Source: Nitrospira sp. (GTDB lineage Bacteria; Nitrospirota; Nitrospiria; Nitrospirales; Nitrospiraceae). Taken from it: DNA of 64,000 bases. The notes beneath the pieces are model-generated. The model ran no database searches, had not been told where the DNA came from, and worked only from the letters and a program-made list of their open reading frames with translations. The stretch spans positions 62,001 through 126,000 of the forward strand of contig JAFEBM010000025.1 in NCBI GenBank assembly GCA_018242685.1, in the 5' to 3' direction. Below, in pieces: positions 9,591 through 18,942 of the stretch; position 1 is the stretch's first letter, and the number at the start of each line of letters is the position of its first letter. The position numbers were made by a program, and so were the translations under genes.

Positions 9591-11190
9591 AGCCGGTCGT
9601 CAAATTGCGATCGTACTGTTTGCTGTCGCGATGGGTCTGGCGGAAATCGCAGCTGGTTCAGCTGCTGTACCAGTCACGGGACCCTACTCTCTGCGGGCTG
9701 CCGTTCATGTACACAGTACGATGAGTACAGGATCGCTCAGCTTGGAATCGTTGGCCGGAAGAGCCGAGGAGCAACAACTGGACGCCCTCATTCTCTCCGA
9801 AAACTTCACGTTGCGATATGACTATGGCCTCCCGCCGTTCGAAGGATTCCTCAAGTACCATGTCACATTTCCCTCCGTCATGGAGTACGGCGTCCAACGA
9901 TTTTTGGATGAGGTTCGCGCAGTACAGCGCCGTCACCCGAATCTGATTATTATTCCCGGGGTCGAGGTCGCCCCACATTACTACTGGACCGGTTCACTGC
10001 TGCACGGAGATCTCACGATGCACAACGCCCAGCGGAATCTCCTGGTCATCGGGCTGGAAAAGGCCGAGGATTATGAGCAACTTCCTTCTCGGGGAAATTC
10101 TTCCTCGTTCGTATGGGGCCGGCAGAGTGTGGTCAATGGACTCCCACTGGTGCTGTTGGCTCTCGTCGTCTGGCTGTGGAAACTTCAAGACTCGCGATGT
10201 CCCGATTGGAGAAGGCCTGCATTCGGTCTTCGGTCTGTTCTCGTCATCTTTCTCGTGATCACCTGTCTTGTTCTGATGATGAATGCCTGGCCGATGAAGA
10301 CGCCTGTTTACAGCGCTCATGACGGACAGGTCGGCTACCGGCCGTATCAAGCCTTGATTGATCGAGCGGTTGAACGGGGTGCGTTGGTGTTTTGGTCGAT
10401 GACAGAGGCTCGCGATTTCAGCCGCCATTCATTCGGTCCAATGGGAACTATCACGATTCAGACTGAACCTCACCCCGAAGCCTTGGTCTTGACACGAGGC
10501 TATACAGGGTTCGGCGGATTGTACCAAGACGTCAGGCGAGTGGTCGCGCCGGGTGGCGTATGGGATCAACTGCTGGGATCAAGATCAGTAGACGATCAGG
10601 ACAGGTTCCCCTCACTGATCGGAGAGGTGGCATTCCATGGAACCACAGATGCCGGAAAGGATTTGGATCGGGTGTATACGGTCATCCAGACATCCGAGCG
10701 AACCGCAGCCGGCATCATGGCTGCGCTCAAGCAAGGTCGAACCTATGCGGTGGCAAGGGGTGATCAGAATATTCTGCTTCGGCTCGACGAGTTTCGCCTG
10801 TTGAGCAACGGGCAGTCCGCTGGAATCGGGGAGACGCTTCGCGGAAGTGGGAACGGCGACATCATCGTCCGTGTCGGAGTGTCCGCCATCGATGGAAAGC
10901 CATATGCGGCAAGGCTTCGTGTCATTCGATCAGGTCGGGTCATCAGACTGATCGAAGGCCAGACGCCGTTGCGGATAGAACTCGCGGACCGTGAGGCACA
11001 GCGGGGAGAGCGGCTGAATTATCGAGTGGAAGTAGTCGGCAAGGGAGGGGAATTGCTCAGCAATCCGATCTATGTCTCACCGATGGACAGCGTAAACACA
11101 ACCGGACTTCAACGAATGACCCTTCCATCCGGAACAGTCGCTCAGAGCCGCGTCGCACAAGCTGAGAGTCGGGGGCAAGCATGCGCGTGA
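9583..11190 (+). CDS. PHP-like (metal-dependent phosphoesterase-like) membrane protein
   Basis: A 535-residue protein with a signal-like N-terminus (residues 1-28) and a PHP-type domain. The H-x-H motif is present (HVHST, about residues 41-45) and so is the PGVEV glutamate motif (about 125). The usual TDH motif reads LSENF, and the later IAHP motif reads FWSMTEA, so several metal ligands look missing. Two transmembrane helices (about residues 183-202 and 217-235) interrupt the domain. The C-terminal part (about 400-500) looks like beta-rich PHP-associated sequence. The catalytic parts should lie in the periplasm (inference). It may be a non-catalytic or altered hydrolase acting in glycan export or regulation. 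Confidence 0.65.
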   Translation: MRRAGRQIAIVLFAVAMGLAEIAAGSAAVPVTGPYSLRAAVHVHSTMSTGSLSLESLAGRAEEQQLDALILSENFTLRYDYGLPPFEGFLKYHVTFPSVMEYGVQRFLDEVRAVQRRHPNLIIIPGVEVAPHYYWTGSLLHGDLTMHNAQRNLLVIGLEKAEDYEQLPSRGNSSSFVWGRQSVVNGLPLVLLALVVWLWKLQDSRCPDWRRPAFGLRSVLVIFLVITCLVLMMNAWPMKTPVYSAHDGQVGYRPYQALIDRAVERGALVFWSMTEARDFSRHSFGPMGTITIQTEPHPEALVLTRGYTGFGGLYQDVRRVVAPGGVWDQLLGSRSVDDQDRFPSLIGEVAFHGTTDAGKDLDRVYTVIQTSERTAAGIMAALKQGRTYAVARGDQNILLRLDEFRLLSNGQSAGIGETLRGSGNGDIIVRVGVSAIDGKPYAARLRVIRSGRVIRLIEGQTPLRIELADREAQRGERLNYRVEVVGKGGELLSNPIYVSPMDSVNTTGLQRMTLPSGTVAQSRVAQAESRGQACA

Positions 11191-11888
11191 CGATTCACCA
11201 ACCGCAGTTCCTGCCATGGCTCGGCTATCTCGACAAAATCGATCAGACCGATGCGTTTATCATGCTGGATACCGTCCAGTTCAAGAAGAACGAATGGCAG
11301 AATCGTAACCGCATTCGGACCGCCAAGGGATGGCAGTGGTTGACGGTTCCGGTATTGCAACAGTTTGGTCAACGTATCGACGACGTTCTGATTAACCCAA
11401 CCACCGCATGGAAAACCCAGCACCTCCGAGCGCTGGATATCCATTATGCTCGGGCGCCATACCGCGACCGATATCTTTCTGAGTTGCGGGAACTGTACGC
11501 TCGACCCTGGTCCAGGCTGAATGATCTCAACAAGGCGACCGTGCAATGGCTGCTCGCGGCCTATGGAATCACCACACCGGTCCATAACGCCGCTGAATAC
11601 GCGGCTCGCGACGAGCCGACTGACCGGTTGATCGATCTCTGTCGGGCGGTCGGCGCTTCGCAGTATCTTGCCGGACCAGGTGCCGAACACTATATGGACA
11701 AGCCGCGATTCGAATCCTCAGGTGTGAAGATAAAAGTACAGGTGTTCCAGCACCCGATCTATCGTCAGATGTACGAGCCGTTTGAGTCGAATCTGTCCGC
11801 GCTTGATCTCTTATTGATGCAAGGCCCTAATGCCATCACGACACTGCGCCGGGCGCGATCGATGGATTTGTCAATGACCAGCGTCTAG
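11181..11888 (+). CDS. WbqC family protein
   Basis: A 235-residue WbqC-like protein. It is recognised by the N-terminal block VTIHQPQFLPWLGYLDK, DTVQFKKNEWQNRN, and the conserved LAGPGAEHYM and YEPFESNLSALDLL segments. Family members sit in O-antigen and exopolysaccharide clusters; some are thought to add acyl or amino-acid groups to sugars, but the reaction is not firmly established. ATG 11181 overlaps the end of the preceding gene by 10 bp. The next gene follows after 11 bp. Confidence 0.85.
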   Translation: MRVTIHQPQFLPWLGYLDKIDQTDAFIMLDTVQFKKNEWQNRNRIRTAKGWQWLTVPVLQQFGQRIDDVLINPTTAWKTQHLRALDIHYARAPYRDRYLSELRELYARPWSRLNDLNKATVQWLLAAYGITTPVHNAAEYAARDEPTDRLIDLCRAVGASQYLAGPGAEHYMDKPRFESSGVKIKVQVFQHPIYRQMYEPFESNLSALDLLLMQGPNAITTLRRARSMDLSMTSV

Positions 11889-11899
11889 GAGGATCAGCC

Positions 11900-12547
11900 A
11901 TGGGGAGCGCCAACGTCAATGAGCCGATGCGCATTCTTGCACTGGGAGCCCATCCTGACGATATCGAAGTCGGGTGTGGTGGAACATTGATCAAGTATGC
12001 GGAGAACGGCCATCGCATCTTTCTTATGGTGATGACACAAGGCGGGGCGGGCGGCAACGTGTCGGTTCGTAAAAGAGAACAAGAGCGGTCGGCCAAACTC
12101 CTTCAAGCCGAAGAAGTGTTCTGGGGAGGCTACCAGGACACGGAAGTTCCCCTTGGACGAGATCTGATCCAAACCGTCGAGGAGATCGTGCGGAAGATCG
12201 AGCCGCATTTTATCTTCGTGCACTACCATGATGATACCCATCAAGACCACCGGAATTTGGCGATGAGCACGATTACCGCCACGCGGTACACCAAAAATGT
12301 GCTGTTTTACGAAGGACCAACCACGCAGAACTTCGCGCCCACGGTTTTTGTGGATATTCAGCACGCGTTGGATCGAAAAATCCAGGCACTGGAAGCGCAT
12401 GCCTCCCAAGTGAAGAAAACCAATATCGAAGGGATCGGCATCGCGGATCTCGTGCGGTCGTCGGCGCATTTTCGCGGGATTCAGGGGCGGGTGAAAACCG
12501 CCGAAGGCTTTTTGCCCTTACGATTGTTCATCAATATCGGAGTATGA
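11900..12547 (+). CDS. PIG-L/LmbE family deacetylase
   Basis: A 215-residue zinc-dependent N-acetyl sugar deacetylase. The hallmark HPDD (residues 18-21) supplies zinc ligands and the catalytic aspartate, and HYHDDTHQDHRN (about residue 110) supplies a further zinc ligand and the catalytic His. It would deacetylate a GlcNAc-like sugar or its lipid-linked form. A strong ribosome binding site (AGGAGG, 11888-11893) precedes ATG 11900; an internal ATG at 11927 is a weaker alternative. It overlaps the aminotransferase gene by ATGA, which suggests a sequential role in amino-sugar formation. Confidence 0.88.
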   Translation: MGSANVNEPMRILALGAHPDDIEVGCGGTLIKYAENGHRIFLMVMTQGGAGGNVSVRKREQERSAKLLQAEEVFWGGYQDTEVPLGRDLIQTVEEIVRKIEPHFIFVHYHDDTHQDHRNLAMSTITATRYTKNVLFYEGPTTQNFAPTVFVDIQHALDRKIQALEAHASQVKKTNIEGIGIADLVRSSAHFRGIQGRVKTAEGFLPLRLFINIGV

Positions 12548-13623
12548 CGACGGTCGCCACGATGGTTCCTCACTCACGACCCTCTATCGAAACTGATGAG
12601 CTCCAGGCGGCGATCGAAGTATTGCGATCTCGCCGATTGGCCCAAGGGGGCATGGTCGAGCAATTTGAGCGTGGAATGGCAGCTTATTTGGGATCGGCCG
12701 GCGGAGTCGCCGTAAGCTCCGGGACAGCGGCGCTGGAAGTTGCGCTTCGAGCATTGGGAATCGGACCGGGCGATGAGGTTGTCCTTCCCAGTTATGTCTG
12801 TGCGGCTCCTTGGTTGGCCATCCAGCGTGTCGGAGCCATGCCGCGAGTAGTCGATATCGATCTGGAGACGTTTGCGATCGATCCGGAAGCAGCGCGACAG
12901 GCCCTCACATTGAGGACCAAGGCCATAATCGTCCCCCATCTGTTCGGCCTTCCCGCTGACCTGACGGCCCTTGAACGGTTGGGAGTGCCGATCATTGAAG
13001 ACTGTGCGCAGACACTGGGCGCCATGGAACGGGGAAGAGCGGTGGGATCAGTCGGTCTTTTAACGATTTGCTCCTTTTACGCGACAAAGCTGCTCTGTAC
13101 CGGTGAGGGAGGAATGGTCCTGTCCCGCGACGAAAGTGTGTTGGAACGAGTGCGCATGCTGAGGGAATACGACGAGGCGCCGTCCCTCCGCTCGGGAGCG
13201 ACCAATGTAAAGATGACCGATCTCCAAGCCGCGATCGGTTTGGTGCAACTGAGCCGCATGGCATGCTTCCTCGAACGGCGAAGCCGGCTTGCGGATGAGT
13301 ACCGAGCGGCGCTGGATGGCACTGGACTCGTGCAGCCGATCGTACCGGCCGGCCGTACGCATGTGTACTATCGGTTCGTGGTGCGCATGCCGGATCTGCA
13401 TAACCAGGTGAACGGCGTGAGTAGTGTGATCGCACGATTTGAAGACCGTGGGGTCCAATGCCGGAAACCGGTGTTCCGCTCGCTCCATCGCTATCTGGAT
13501 TTGGATGGATTTCCCGCTTCGGAAGAAGCGGAGCGTACTGCGCTCTCGATCCCGCTGTTCCCCTCGCTCACGGACGAAGACGTGGCCCAGGTGCATGTGG
13601 CGCTGCGTTCGGAGTGGTCATGA
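12544..13623 (+). CDS. DegT/DnrJ/EryC1/StrS family sugar aminotransferase
   Basis: A 359-residue PLP-dependent aminotransferase of the DegT family. GTAALEVALRALGIGPGDEV (about residues 60-79) is the cofactor phosphate and ring region, EDCAQ (about 156) holds the PLP-binding Asp, and SFYATKLL (about 177-184) holds the Schiff-base Lys. Such enzymes convert a keto-sugar nucleotide to an amino-sugar nucleotide. It overlaps the deacetylase (ATGA) and the downstream transferase (ATGA). Confidence 0.9.
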   Translation: MTTVATMVPHSRPSIETDELQAAIEVLRSRRLAQGGMVEQFERGMAAYLGSAGGVAVSSGTAALEVALRALGIGPGDEVVLPSYVCAAPWLAIQRVGAMPRVVDIDLETFAIDPEAARQALTLRTKAIIVPHLFGLPADLTALERLGVPIIEDCAQTLGAMERGRAVGSVGLLTICSFYATKLLCTGEGGMVLSRDESVLERVRMLREYDEAPSLRSGATNVKMTDLQAAIGLVQLSRMACFLERRSRLADEYRAALDGTGLVQPIVPAGRTHVYYRFVVRMPDLHNQVNGVSSVIARFEDRGVQCRKPVFRSLHRYLDLDGFPASEEAERTALSIPLFPSLTDEDVAQVHVALRSEWS

Positions 13624-14786
13624 AGACACTCGAAACGGAACTGACTCCTCCATTCTATGCCACGACGTGGCGCTGGATGACGCCGGTTGTGTCCGGAGTA
13701 GCACTTGGGGCCATTGCCCTGACCATTCCTCCTGTTCGAGAGATCTTTCAGCTTGAAGGTCTGCGATGGCTGCATGTCTTTCTCTTTGCGTTTCTCGGCA
13801 CCGGAGCCATGACCCCGCTGATGGTCCGGATCGGCCATCGATGGAACCTTGTCGATACACCTGCCGATCGAAAGATTCATATAACCCCAACCCCGCGGCT
13901 TGGTGGTCTTGCGCTGTATGGCGGATTTATCGGCTCCGTGCTGTTGAACTCGATCGTGCCAGATTGGATGGTTGCTGTGTTGGTGGCCGGCTCTCTATTG
14001 TTGATCATCGGCGTCATCGATGACATTCGAGAGCTGCCGGCCTGGGCAAAACTATGTGGACAATTGCTGGCGGCGGGTATTGTGATTGCCTCGGGCAAGA
14101 TCTTGACACTCTTTCCGGCCGGACTACTCGGAGATGCAGCCAATATTCTTCTGACCCTTTTTGGGATCGTTGGAATTACGAACGCCTTCAATTTCTTCGA
14201 CGGCATGGATGGATTGGCCGCCGGTCTTGCCGTGCTGATGGCAGGATTCATGGGCATCGTGGCATTTGAAACCGATCAGGCAGGGTTGGGCTGGCTGGCG
14301 ATCGCCATGATCGGAGCAGGCCTTGGCTTTTTGCCGTACAATTTTCGAGGGACAAAGCCAGCCGTCATTTTTCTGGGCGACGGCGGTTCGACGTTCATTG
14401 GATTCACGCTGGCCTGTCTGGCCGTGAAGGGCAACTGGGCGGATTCCAGTCCGATCGTGTCGTTCAGCAATCCGTTGCTGATCTTCGGAGTACTGATCTA
14501 TGACATGGTCCATATTACCGTGGAGCGTGTCATCACAGGAAAGGTCAAGTCCGTGAGAGAATGGCTGGACTATGTCGGAAAGGATCATCTCCATCATCGC
14601 CTGGAACGGGCCCTCGGTTCCCGACAGGCCAGTGTTGCCATGATTTTTCTCTTCACAATCTGCCTTGGGCTGGCGGCATTGGCGCTCCGGCATGCCGGTA
14701 CGATGGAGGCGGTGTTGCTCCTCATACAGGCTGGTTTGGTCGCCGCGATGATCACCGTACTGGAAATCAGCGGTCGCCGCAGATAG
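13620..14786 (+). CDS. WecA/TagO/MraY-type polyprenyl-phosphate sugar-1-phosphate transferase
   Basis: A 388-residue polytopic membrane enzyme. The cytosolic motifs are visible: DTPADRKIH near residue 80, [10 protein letters not shown] near 122, [15 protein letters not shown] near 186 and the C-terminal DHLHHR. It transfers a HexNAc-1-phosphate from the UDP-sugar to undecaprenyl phosphate and thus starts lipid-linked glycan synthesis. ATG 13620 is chosen because of the ATGA overlap with the aminotransferase; an upstream open frame lies inside that gene. It is probably the last gene of the glycan operon. Confidence 0.9.
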   Translation: MKTLETELTPPFYATTWRWMTPVVSGVALGAIALTIPPVREIFQLEGLRWLHVFLFAFLGTGAMTPLMVRIGHRWNLVDTPADRKIHITPTPRLGGLALYGGFIGSVLLNSIVPDWMVAVLVAGSLLLIIGVIDDIRELPAWAKLCGQLLAAGIVIASGKILTLFPAGLLGDAANILLTLFGIVGITNAFNFFDGMDGLAAGLAVLMAGFMGIVAFETDQAGLGWLAIAMIGAGLGFLPYNFRGTKPAVIFLGDGGSTFIGFTLACLAVKGNWADSSPIVSFSNPLLIFGVLIYDMVHITVERVITGKVKSVREWLDYVGKDHLHHRLERALGSRQASVAMIFLFTICLGLAALALRHAGTMEAVLLLIQAGLVAAMITVLEISGRRR

Positions 14787-14826
14787 GGCTTGCACTCCTT
14801 CTCTGTTCCCGTTAGAAGATTTCACC

Positions 14827-15858
14827 ATGGTTCCCACCGTTGAATGGAAAGACGGCGCCGTCCGCCTGCTCGATCAAAGCCGGCTCCCGGAAACAGTGGA
14901 ATTTCTCGACTGCCGGGACTACCAGACCGTCGCAGATGCGATCCGTACTCTGAAAGTTCGTGGCGCGCCGGCGATCGGCGTGACGGCAGCAATGGGTGTT
15001 GCCTTGGGCGCACAGGCGACTAAGGCGACGGACTATTCTTCCTTTGCACCGGCAATCGTGAAAATCTGCGATGAACTGGCGGCGACCAGGCCGACTGCGG
15101 TGAATCTGTTCTGGGCGATTGAGCGAATGAAGCGGAAGCTGGAATCCTTACGGGCTCAGCCGATCTCAACGATCAAGCAGGCGCTTATCATAGAATCTCA
15201 AGCGATACTTGAAGAAGATATTCGTCTCTGTAAAACCATGGGGCGCCATGGAGCGGAATTAATTGGGGACGGACAGACGGTTTTAACTCACTGTAATGCC
15301 GGCTCACTCGCCACGGCAGGGTATGGGACGGCACTCGGAGTCATTCGCGCTGCCTGGGAACAGGGTAAGAAAATCAAAGTGATCGCCGATGAAACTCGTC
15401 CTGTGCTTCAAGGTGCGCGGCTCACGGCTTGGGAACTGATGCAGGACCGGATACCGGTCACGCTCATCACGGACAATATGGCCGGTTCACTCATGAGGCA
15501 GGGGAGAATCCATCTCTGTGTCGTCGGCGCCGATCGGATCGCAGCGAACGGGGATGTCGCCAATAAGATCGGGACCTATTCCGTGGCGGTCTTGGCAAAA
15601 GCCCACAACATTCCCTTCTATGTCGCCGCGCCCTATTCGACCATCGACCTGAAAACGAAATCGGGGGCTGATATTCCGATTGAACAACGAAATCCATTAG
15701 AGGTGACAACCATCCACGGCAGCCATCCAGTCGCACCCAAAGATGTCCCGGTCTACAATCCAGCCTTCGACGTGACCCCAGCCGACCTCATTACCGGGAT
15801 CATCACCGAACGAGGCGTCTTCAAACCTGATGCGATCGTGTCACAGTTTCAATCATAG
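14827..15858 (+). CDS. mtnA: S-methyl-5-thioribose-1-phosphate isomerase
   Basis: A 343-residue methionine-salvage enzyme that converts methylthioribose-1-phosphate to the ribulose form. Visible family motifs are [13 protein letters not shown] (about residues 40-52), the catalytic-Cys segment [10 protein letters not shown] (about 157), and [17 protein letters not shown] (about 235) with the catalytic Asp. The C-terminus [17 protein letters not shown] is the conserved end. Length is normal. It lies 40 bp after the glycan operon and may be co-transcribed with it. A second decayed copy of its 3' end lies just downstream. Confidence 0.95.
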   Translation: MVPTVEWKDGAVRLLDQSRLPETVEFLDCRDYQTVADAIRTLKVRGAPAIGVTAAMGVALGAQATKATDYSSFAPAIVKICDELAATRPTAVNLFWAIERMKRKLESLRAQPISTIKQALIIESQAILEEDIRLCKTMGRHGAELIGDGQTVLTHCNAGSLATAGYGTALGVIRAAWEQGKKIKVIADETRPVLQGARLTAWELMQDRIPVTLITDNMAGSLMRQGRIHLCVVGADRIAANGDVANKIGTYSVAVLAKAHNIPFYVAAPYSTIDLKTKSGADIPIEQRNPLEVTTIHGSHPVAPKDVPVYNPAFDVTPADLITGIITERGVFKPDAIVSQFQS

Positions 15859-16021
15859 ATAGTTTGGGTGTTCTCGATAGTTACCGTACTCGCGTGCGGC
15901 GTCTCCAATCTTTATCTCCCGCAGAATGATTTTTGCCAGGCATCGCGCGCCGGCGGACTTCGAGTTGTCGGCGTGTCAACTGCTGTCTAGTCCAGACGCT
16001 GTATTTTGATGAGACCACAAC
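15859..16021 (+). other. Intergenic spacer between mtnA and its 3'-end relic
   Basis: No gene, RNA or clear promoter can be supported here. The stretch separates the intact mtnA stop from a second decayed mtnA end and is therefore probably the left junction of the island that follows. Confidence 0.4.
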
Positions 16022-16126
16022 GATCCTGCCTCTGACGTGATCCCAGCCGAACGTATTACTGCCATCATCACCGAGCGAGGTGTCTTCAAACCTCAAGAGA
16101 TTGGTGAACATTTCTCCCTGTCATAG
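16022..16126 (+). pseudogene. mtnA: Relic of an mtnA 3' end
   Basis: Read from 16022, 34 codons give a C-terminus ending at TAG 16126 with DPASDVIPAERITAIITERG then VFKPQEI. It aligns with the last residues of the intact MtnA upstream ([27 protein letters not shown]). About 60 bases of the core are close to 80-85% identical by eye. No start codon or remainder of the gene precedes it. It is not a simple tandem duplication of the neighbour, because the two ends are diverged. It may mark an integration or recombination junction. Confidence 0.75.
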
Positions 16127-16245
16127 GCTCCAAACTTACGTTCAGCAAGAAGCTTTTCCGTTACCTGTCTGACTCCGGAAAGCCGATCTTGCCTTTCAAA
16201 CGTATCTGATCGCTGCCGATCAAGGCGTAACGTCATTCATGCCGA

Positions 16246-16299
16246 TTGATTTTGTGTATACGATGTGCTTACAATAACGTGTAGTGTTTGTATACACAA
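16246..16299 (+). promoter_or_regulatory. Promoter and inverted-repeat operator of the TacA/TacT-type module
   Basis: A -35-like TTGATT (16246-16251), an 18-bp spacer and a -10-like TACAAT (16270-16275) precede the antitoxin gene. A perfect 10-bp inverted repeat, TTGTGTATAC (16252-16261) and GTATACACAA (16290-16299), flanks the -10 box. Ribbon-helix-helix antitoxins of this class bind such repeats and repress their own operon, so autoregulation is likely (inference). AAGGAGA at 16298-16304 is the ribosome binding site. Confidence 0.6.
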
Positions 16300-16313
16300 G
16301 GAGACAGTCAATT

Positions 16314-16604
16314 ATGGCCACTATGGCAAGAGAGACAGGGCGGGGAGAGACGATCAATCTGCGAGCCAGTCAAAAACAGAAGGTGATGATCGACCGAGCG
16401 GCCGACGTGCTTGGACGAAGCCGATCGGAATTCATGCTGGAAGCGGCATGCAGAGCAGCCGAAACGGTCCTGCTCGATTGCCGATATTTCGGGCTCTCTC
16501 CGGAGGCATTCAAGCGCTTTACGGCTATGCTCGATAAGCCTCCTGTGAGTAACTATAAACTGCGACGACTCCTCCTTCAGACCAGGGCGCCGTGGGAAGA
16601 ATGA
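16314..16604 (+). CDS. DUF1778 (TacA-like) ribbon-helix-helix antitoxin
   Basis: A 96-residue DUF1778 protein. The N-terminal RHH segment (ETINLRASQKQKVMIDRAA, about residues 11-29, then GRSRSEFMLEAA) binds DNA. The C-terminal segment with the conserved LLDCRYFGLSPEAF stretch wraps the partner acetyltransferase and blocks its active site. ATG 16314 follows AAGGAGA; an open frame reaching back to 16284 has no ribosome binding site. It overlaps the toxin gene by ATGA, the normal order for TacA/TacT pairs. Confidence 0.9.
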   Translation: MATMARETGRGETINLRASQKQKVMIDRAADVLGRSRSEFMLEAACRAAETVLLDCRYFGLSPEAFKRFTAMLDKPPVSNYKLRRLLLQTRAPWEE

Positions 16605-17125
16605 AGGGCCCTGTTCCTGACATCTCTCCACCTGAGAAACTGACCGCCGGGCATGATATTTTGGGGTTTGATTCGGGGGTGCCGGTCTTGGATGACTGGC
16701 TTCGCCGGCGTGCCCTTGCAAATGAAGACAGCGGATCGTCTCGCACCTATGTGGTCTGTGTGCAAAAGAGTGCGGTTGGGTATTTTGCCCTCGCCGTCGG
16801 CGCTGTTGCCCATGCCGGAACGCCGGGACGTGTGAAGCGCAACAGTCTCGATCCCGTTCCCGTCATCGTGCTTGGGCGACTTGCCGTCGATAAGAGCTTC
16901 CAAGGTCGCGGAATCGGCAATGGACTGTTACGCGATGCCGTGTTGCGTACCGTTCAGGCTGCCGAGATCGCCGGCATCCGTGCCATCGTCGCCCATGCGA
17001 TTTCTGAAGCCACAAAACGTTTCTATCAGGGATACGGGTTCATTTCCTCGCCGATCGATCCGATGACGGTGATGATCACGATTGCAGAGGCGAGAAAAAT
17101 GTTGGGCGAGAAGGGTCAAACATAA
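16601..17125 (+). CDS. GNAT-family acetyltransferase toxin (TacT-like)
   Basis: A 174-residue GCN5-type acetyltransferase. VIVLGRLAVDKSFQGRGIGNGLL (split around residue 90-110) contains the acetyl-CoA pyrophosphate-binding Q/R-x-x-G-x-G/A loop, and FYQGYGF (about 141) holds the catalytic Tyr typical of TacT/AtaT toxins. Family members acetylate the amino group of aminoacyl-tRNA and stop translation. ATG 16601 is set by the ATGA overlap with the antitoxin. The target tRNA cannot be read from sequence. Confidence 0.9.
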   Translation: MKGPVPDISPPEKLTAGHDILGFDSGVPVLDDWLRRRALANEDSGSSRTYVVCVQKSAVGYFALAVGAVAHAGTPGRVKRNSLDPVPVIVLGRLAVDKSFQGRGIGNGLLRDAVLRTVQAAEIAGIRAIVAHAISEATKRFYQGYGFISSPIDPMTVMITIAEARKMLGEKGQT

Positions 17126-17355
17126 CCTTCACCTTTCATTTCCGTTCGCGCATAAGCGAGAAGCTCGCCTCGCAGCGAGGACTCAACTCTCAATATGGTC
17201 TCACGGCCCACAGTCAGCGCCCTTCGGCAGTGCTCAGGGTAAGCTCAGCACTTCCCAGATGGAAACGTGATTTCTCTCAGGGAAACGGGTAAGCTGCGGC
17301 CAATTTGCCAAAATGCTGTTGTAAGCATTCCTTCTAAATCAATCGGAGAAAGTGC

Positions 17356-18942
17356 ATGCCGAAATCGAAGAGGGAACCAGCGAAGCCAAAGAACGGCGAA
17401 TCAGCAGGACTTGAGGCGAAGCTCTGGGCCGCCGCCGATGCGCTGCGGAACAACATGGACGCGGCGGAGTACAAGCATGTCGTGCTCGGCTTGATCTTTC
17501 TCAAGTACATCTCGGACGCATTCGAAGCAAAACACGCCGAGCTTGAGACGGAAAAGAAACATGGGGCCGATCCGGAAGATCCGGACGAATACAAGGCCGC
17601 GAGCATCTTCTGGGTGCCCAAAGAAGCGCGCTGGTCCCACCTCAAGGCGAGTGCTCCGCAACCGACCATCGGCACGATCGTCGATGACGCAATGAGCGCC
17701 ATCGAGCGGGATAACCCATCGCTCAAGGGAGTCCTCCCAAAAGACTATGCCAGGCCGGGCCTCGACAAGCAGCGGCTTGGTCAGCTCATAAATTTGGTGA
17801 GTGATATCGGTCTCGGCAGTCCGGCTGATCGAGCCAAAGATATTCTGGGTCGGGTTTACGAATACTTTCTTGCTCAATTCGCCAGTGCCGAAGGCAAGAA
17901 GGGCGGACAGTTCTATACGCCATCGCGAGTCGTCCGCGTGCTGGTCGAAATGCTGGCTCCATACAAGGGTCGTGTCTATGACCCCTGCTGCGGGTCCGGC
18001 GGCATGTTCGTGAGTAGCGAAAAATTTATCGAAGCCCACAGCGGCAAGCTCGGCGACATTTCTATCTATGGCCAGGAGTCGAACTATACCACCTGGCGAC
18101 TGGCGAAGATGAACCTCGCCATCCGTGGGATCGATGCGCAGATCGCGCATGGCGATACCTTTCACAACGACAAACACCCAGACCTCAAGGCCGACTATGT
18201 GCTGGCCAACCCGCCCTTCAACGATAGTGACTGGCGCGGTGAGCTGCTCAAGGACGACAAGCGCTGGGTCTATGGTACGCCGCCCGCAGGCAACGCCAAC
18301 TACGCCTGGGTACAGCACTTCATCCACCACCTGGCGCCCACCGGTGTTGCCGGTTTCGTGCTCGCCAATGGCTCGATGTCGTCGAACCAATCGGGCGAGG
18401 GCGAGATCCGCAAGGCCATCATTGAAGCCGACCTCGTGGACTGTATGGTGGCGCTACCGGGTCAATTGTTTTACTCGACACAGATTCCGGTCTGCCTGTG
18501 GTTTCTTGCACGCAACAAGAAGAATGGAAGATTCAGAGACCGGCGCGGCGAGACGCTCTTCATCGATGCGCGCAAGCTCGGCACCATGATCGACCGTGTG
18601 CACCGTGAGCTGACCGACGCCGATATCGCCAAGATCGCCGGGACGTATCATGCCTGGCGCGGCGACTCCTTCGATCGTCATTCCCGCGAAAGCGGGAATC
18701 CAGTTCCATATTCAGACATCCCTGGTTTCTGTAAAGCGGCAACGTTGGACGATATCCGCAAGCACGGCCATGTGCTCACGCCCGGCCGCTACGTCGGGGC
18801 GGAGGCCGCCAAGGAGGACAGCGAGCCGTTCGAGGAGAAGATGAAGCGGCTCACCGCGACGTTGCGTGAACAGCAGACCGAGGGCGCGAAGCTCGATGCT
18901 GCGATCGCCGTCAACCTAAAGGAGCTCGGGTATGGTGGGTGA
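17356..18942 (+). CDS. hsdM: Type I restriction-modification system, DNA methyltransferase subunit
   Basis: A 528-residue N6-adenine methyltransferase. The N-terminal helical HsdM domain (about residues 15-140) is followed by the catalytic domain with [15 protein letters not shown], motif [11 protein letters not shown] (about 209-218) and the catalytic NPPF (about 285). It modifies the host recognition site and is also part of the restriction complex. ATG 17356 follows GGAGA. Near residues 441-450 the sequence [10 protein letters not shown] is the translation of a dispersed palindromic repeat (18677-18703) inserted in frame. The stop lies 11 bp inside hsdS. Confidence 0.95.
   Translation: MPKSKREPAKPKNGESAGLEAKLWAAADALRNNMDAAEYKHVVLGLIFLKYISDAFEAKHAELETEKKHGADPEDPDEYKAASIFWVPKEARWSHLKASAPQPTIGTIVDDAMSAIERDNPSLKGVLPKDYARPGLDKQRLGQLINLVSDIGLGSPADRAKDILGRVYEYFLAQFASAEGKKGGQFYTPSRVVRVLVEMLAPYKGRVYDPCCGSGGMFVSSEKFIEAHSGKLGDISIYGQESNYTTWRLAKMNLAIRGIDAQIAHGDTFHNDKHPDLKADYVLANPPFNDSDWRGELLKDDKRWVYGTPPAGNANYAWVQHFIHHLAPTGVAGFVLANGSMSSNQSGEGEIRKAIIEADLVDCMVALPGQLFYSTQIPVCLWFLARNKKNGRFRDRRGETLFIDARKLGTMIDRVHRELTDADIAKIAGTYHAWRGDSFDRHSRESGNPVPYSDIPGFCKAATLDDIRKHGHVLTPGRYVGAEAAKEDSEPFEEKMKRLTATLREQQTEGAKLDAAIAVNLKELGYGG
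18677..18703 (+). repeat. Palindromic dispersed repeat inside hsdM
   Basis: A perfect 8-bp inverted repeat, ATTCCCGC / GCGGGAAT, with a GAAA loop (18680-18699), flanked by GTC and CCAG. This is the core of a REP-like element known from many bacterial genomes, usually between genes. Here it lies within hsdM and keeps the frame, adding roughly [10 protein letters not shown] to the protein. Confidence 0.8.

Noticed and set aside
17200-17262. CCTTCGGCAGTGCTCAGGGTAAGC as a dispersed repeat before hsdM
   Set aside because: It resembles a common intergenic repeat, but only one imperfect copy is seen in this window, so it was not listed as a repeat.
17401-18390. Long open frame antisense to hsdM
   Set aside because: Shadow of a well-supported gene, with no ribosome binding site or recognisable domain.
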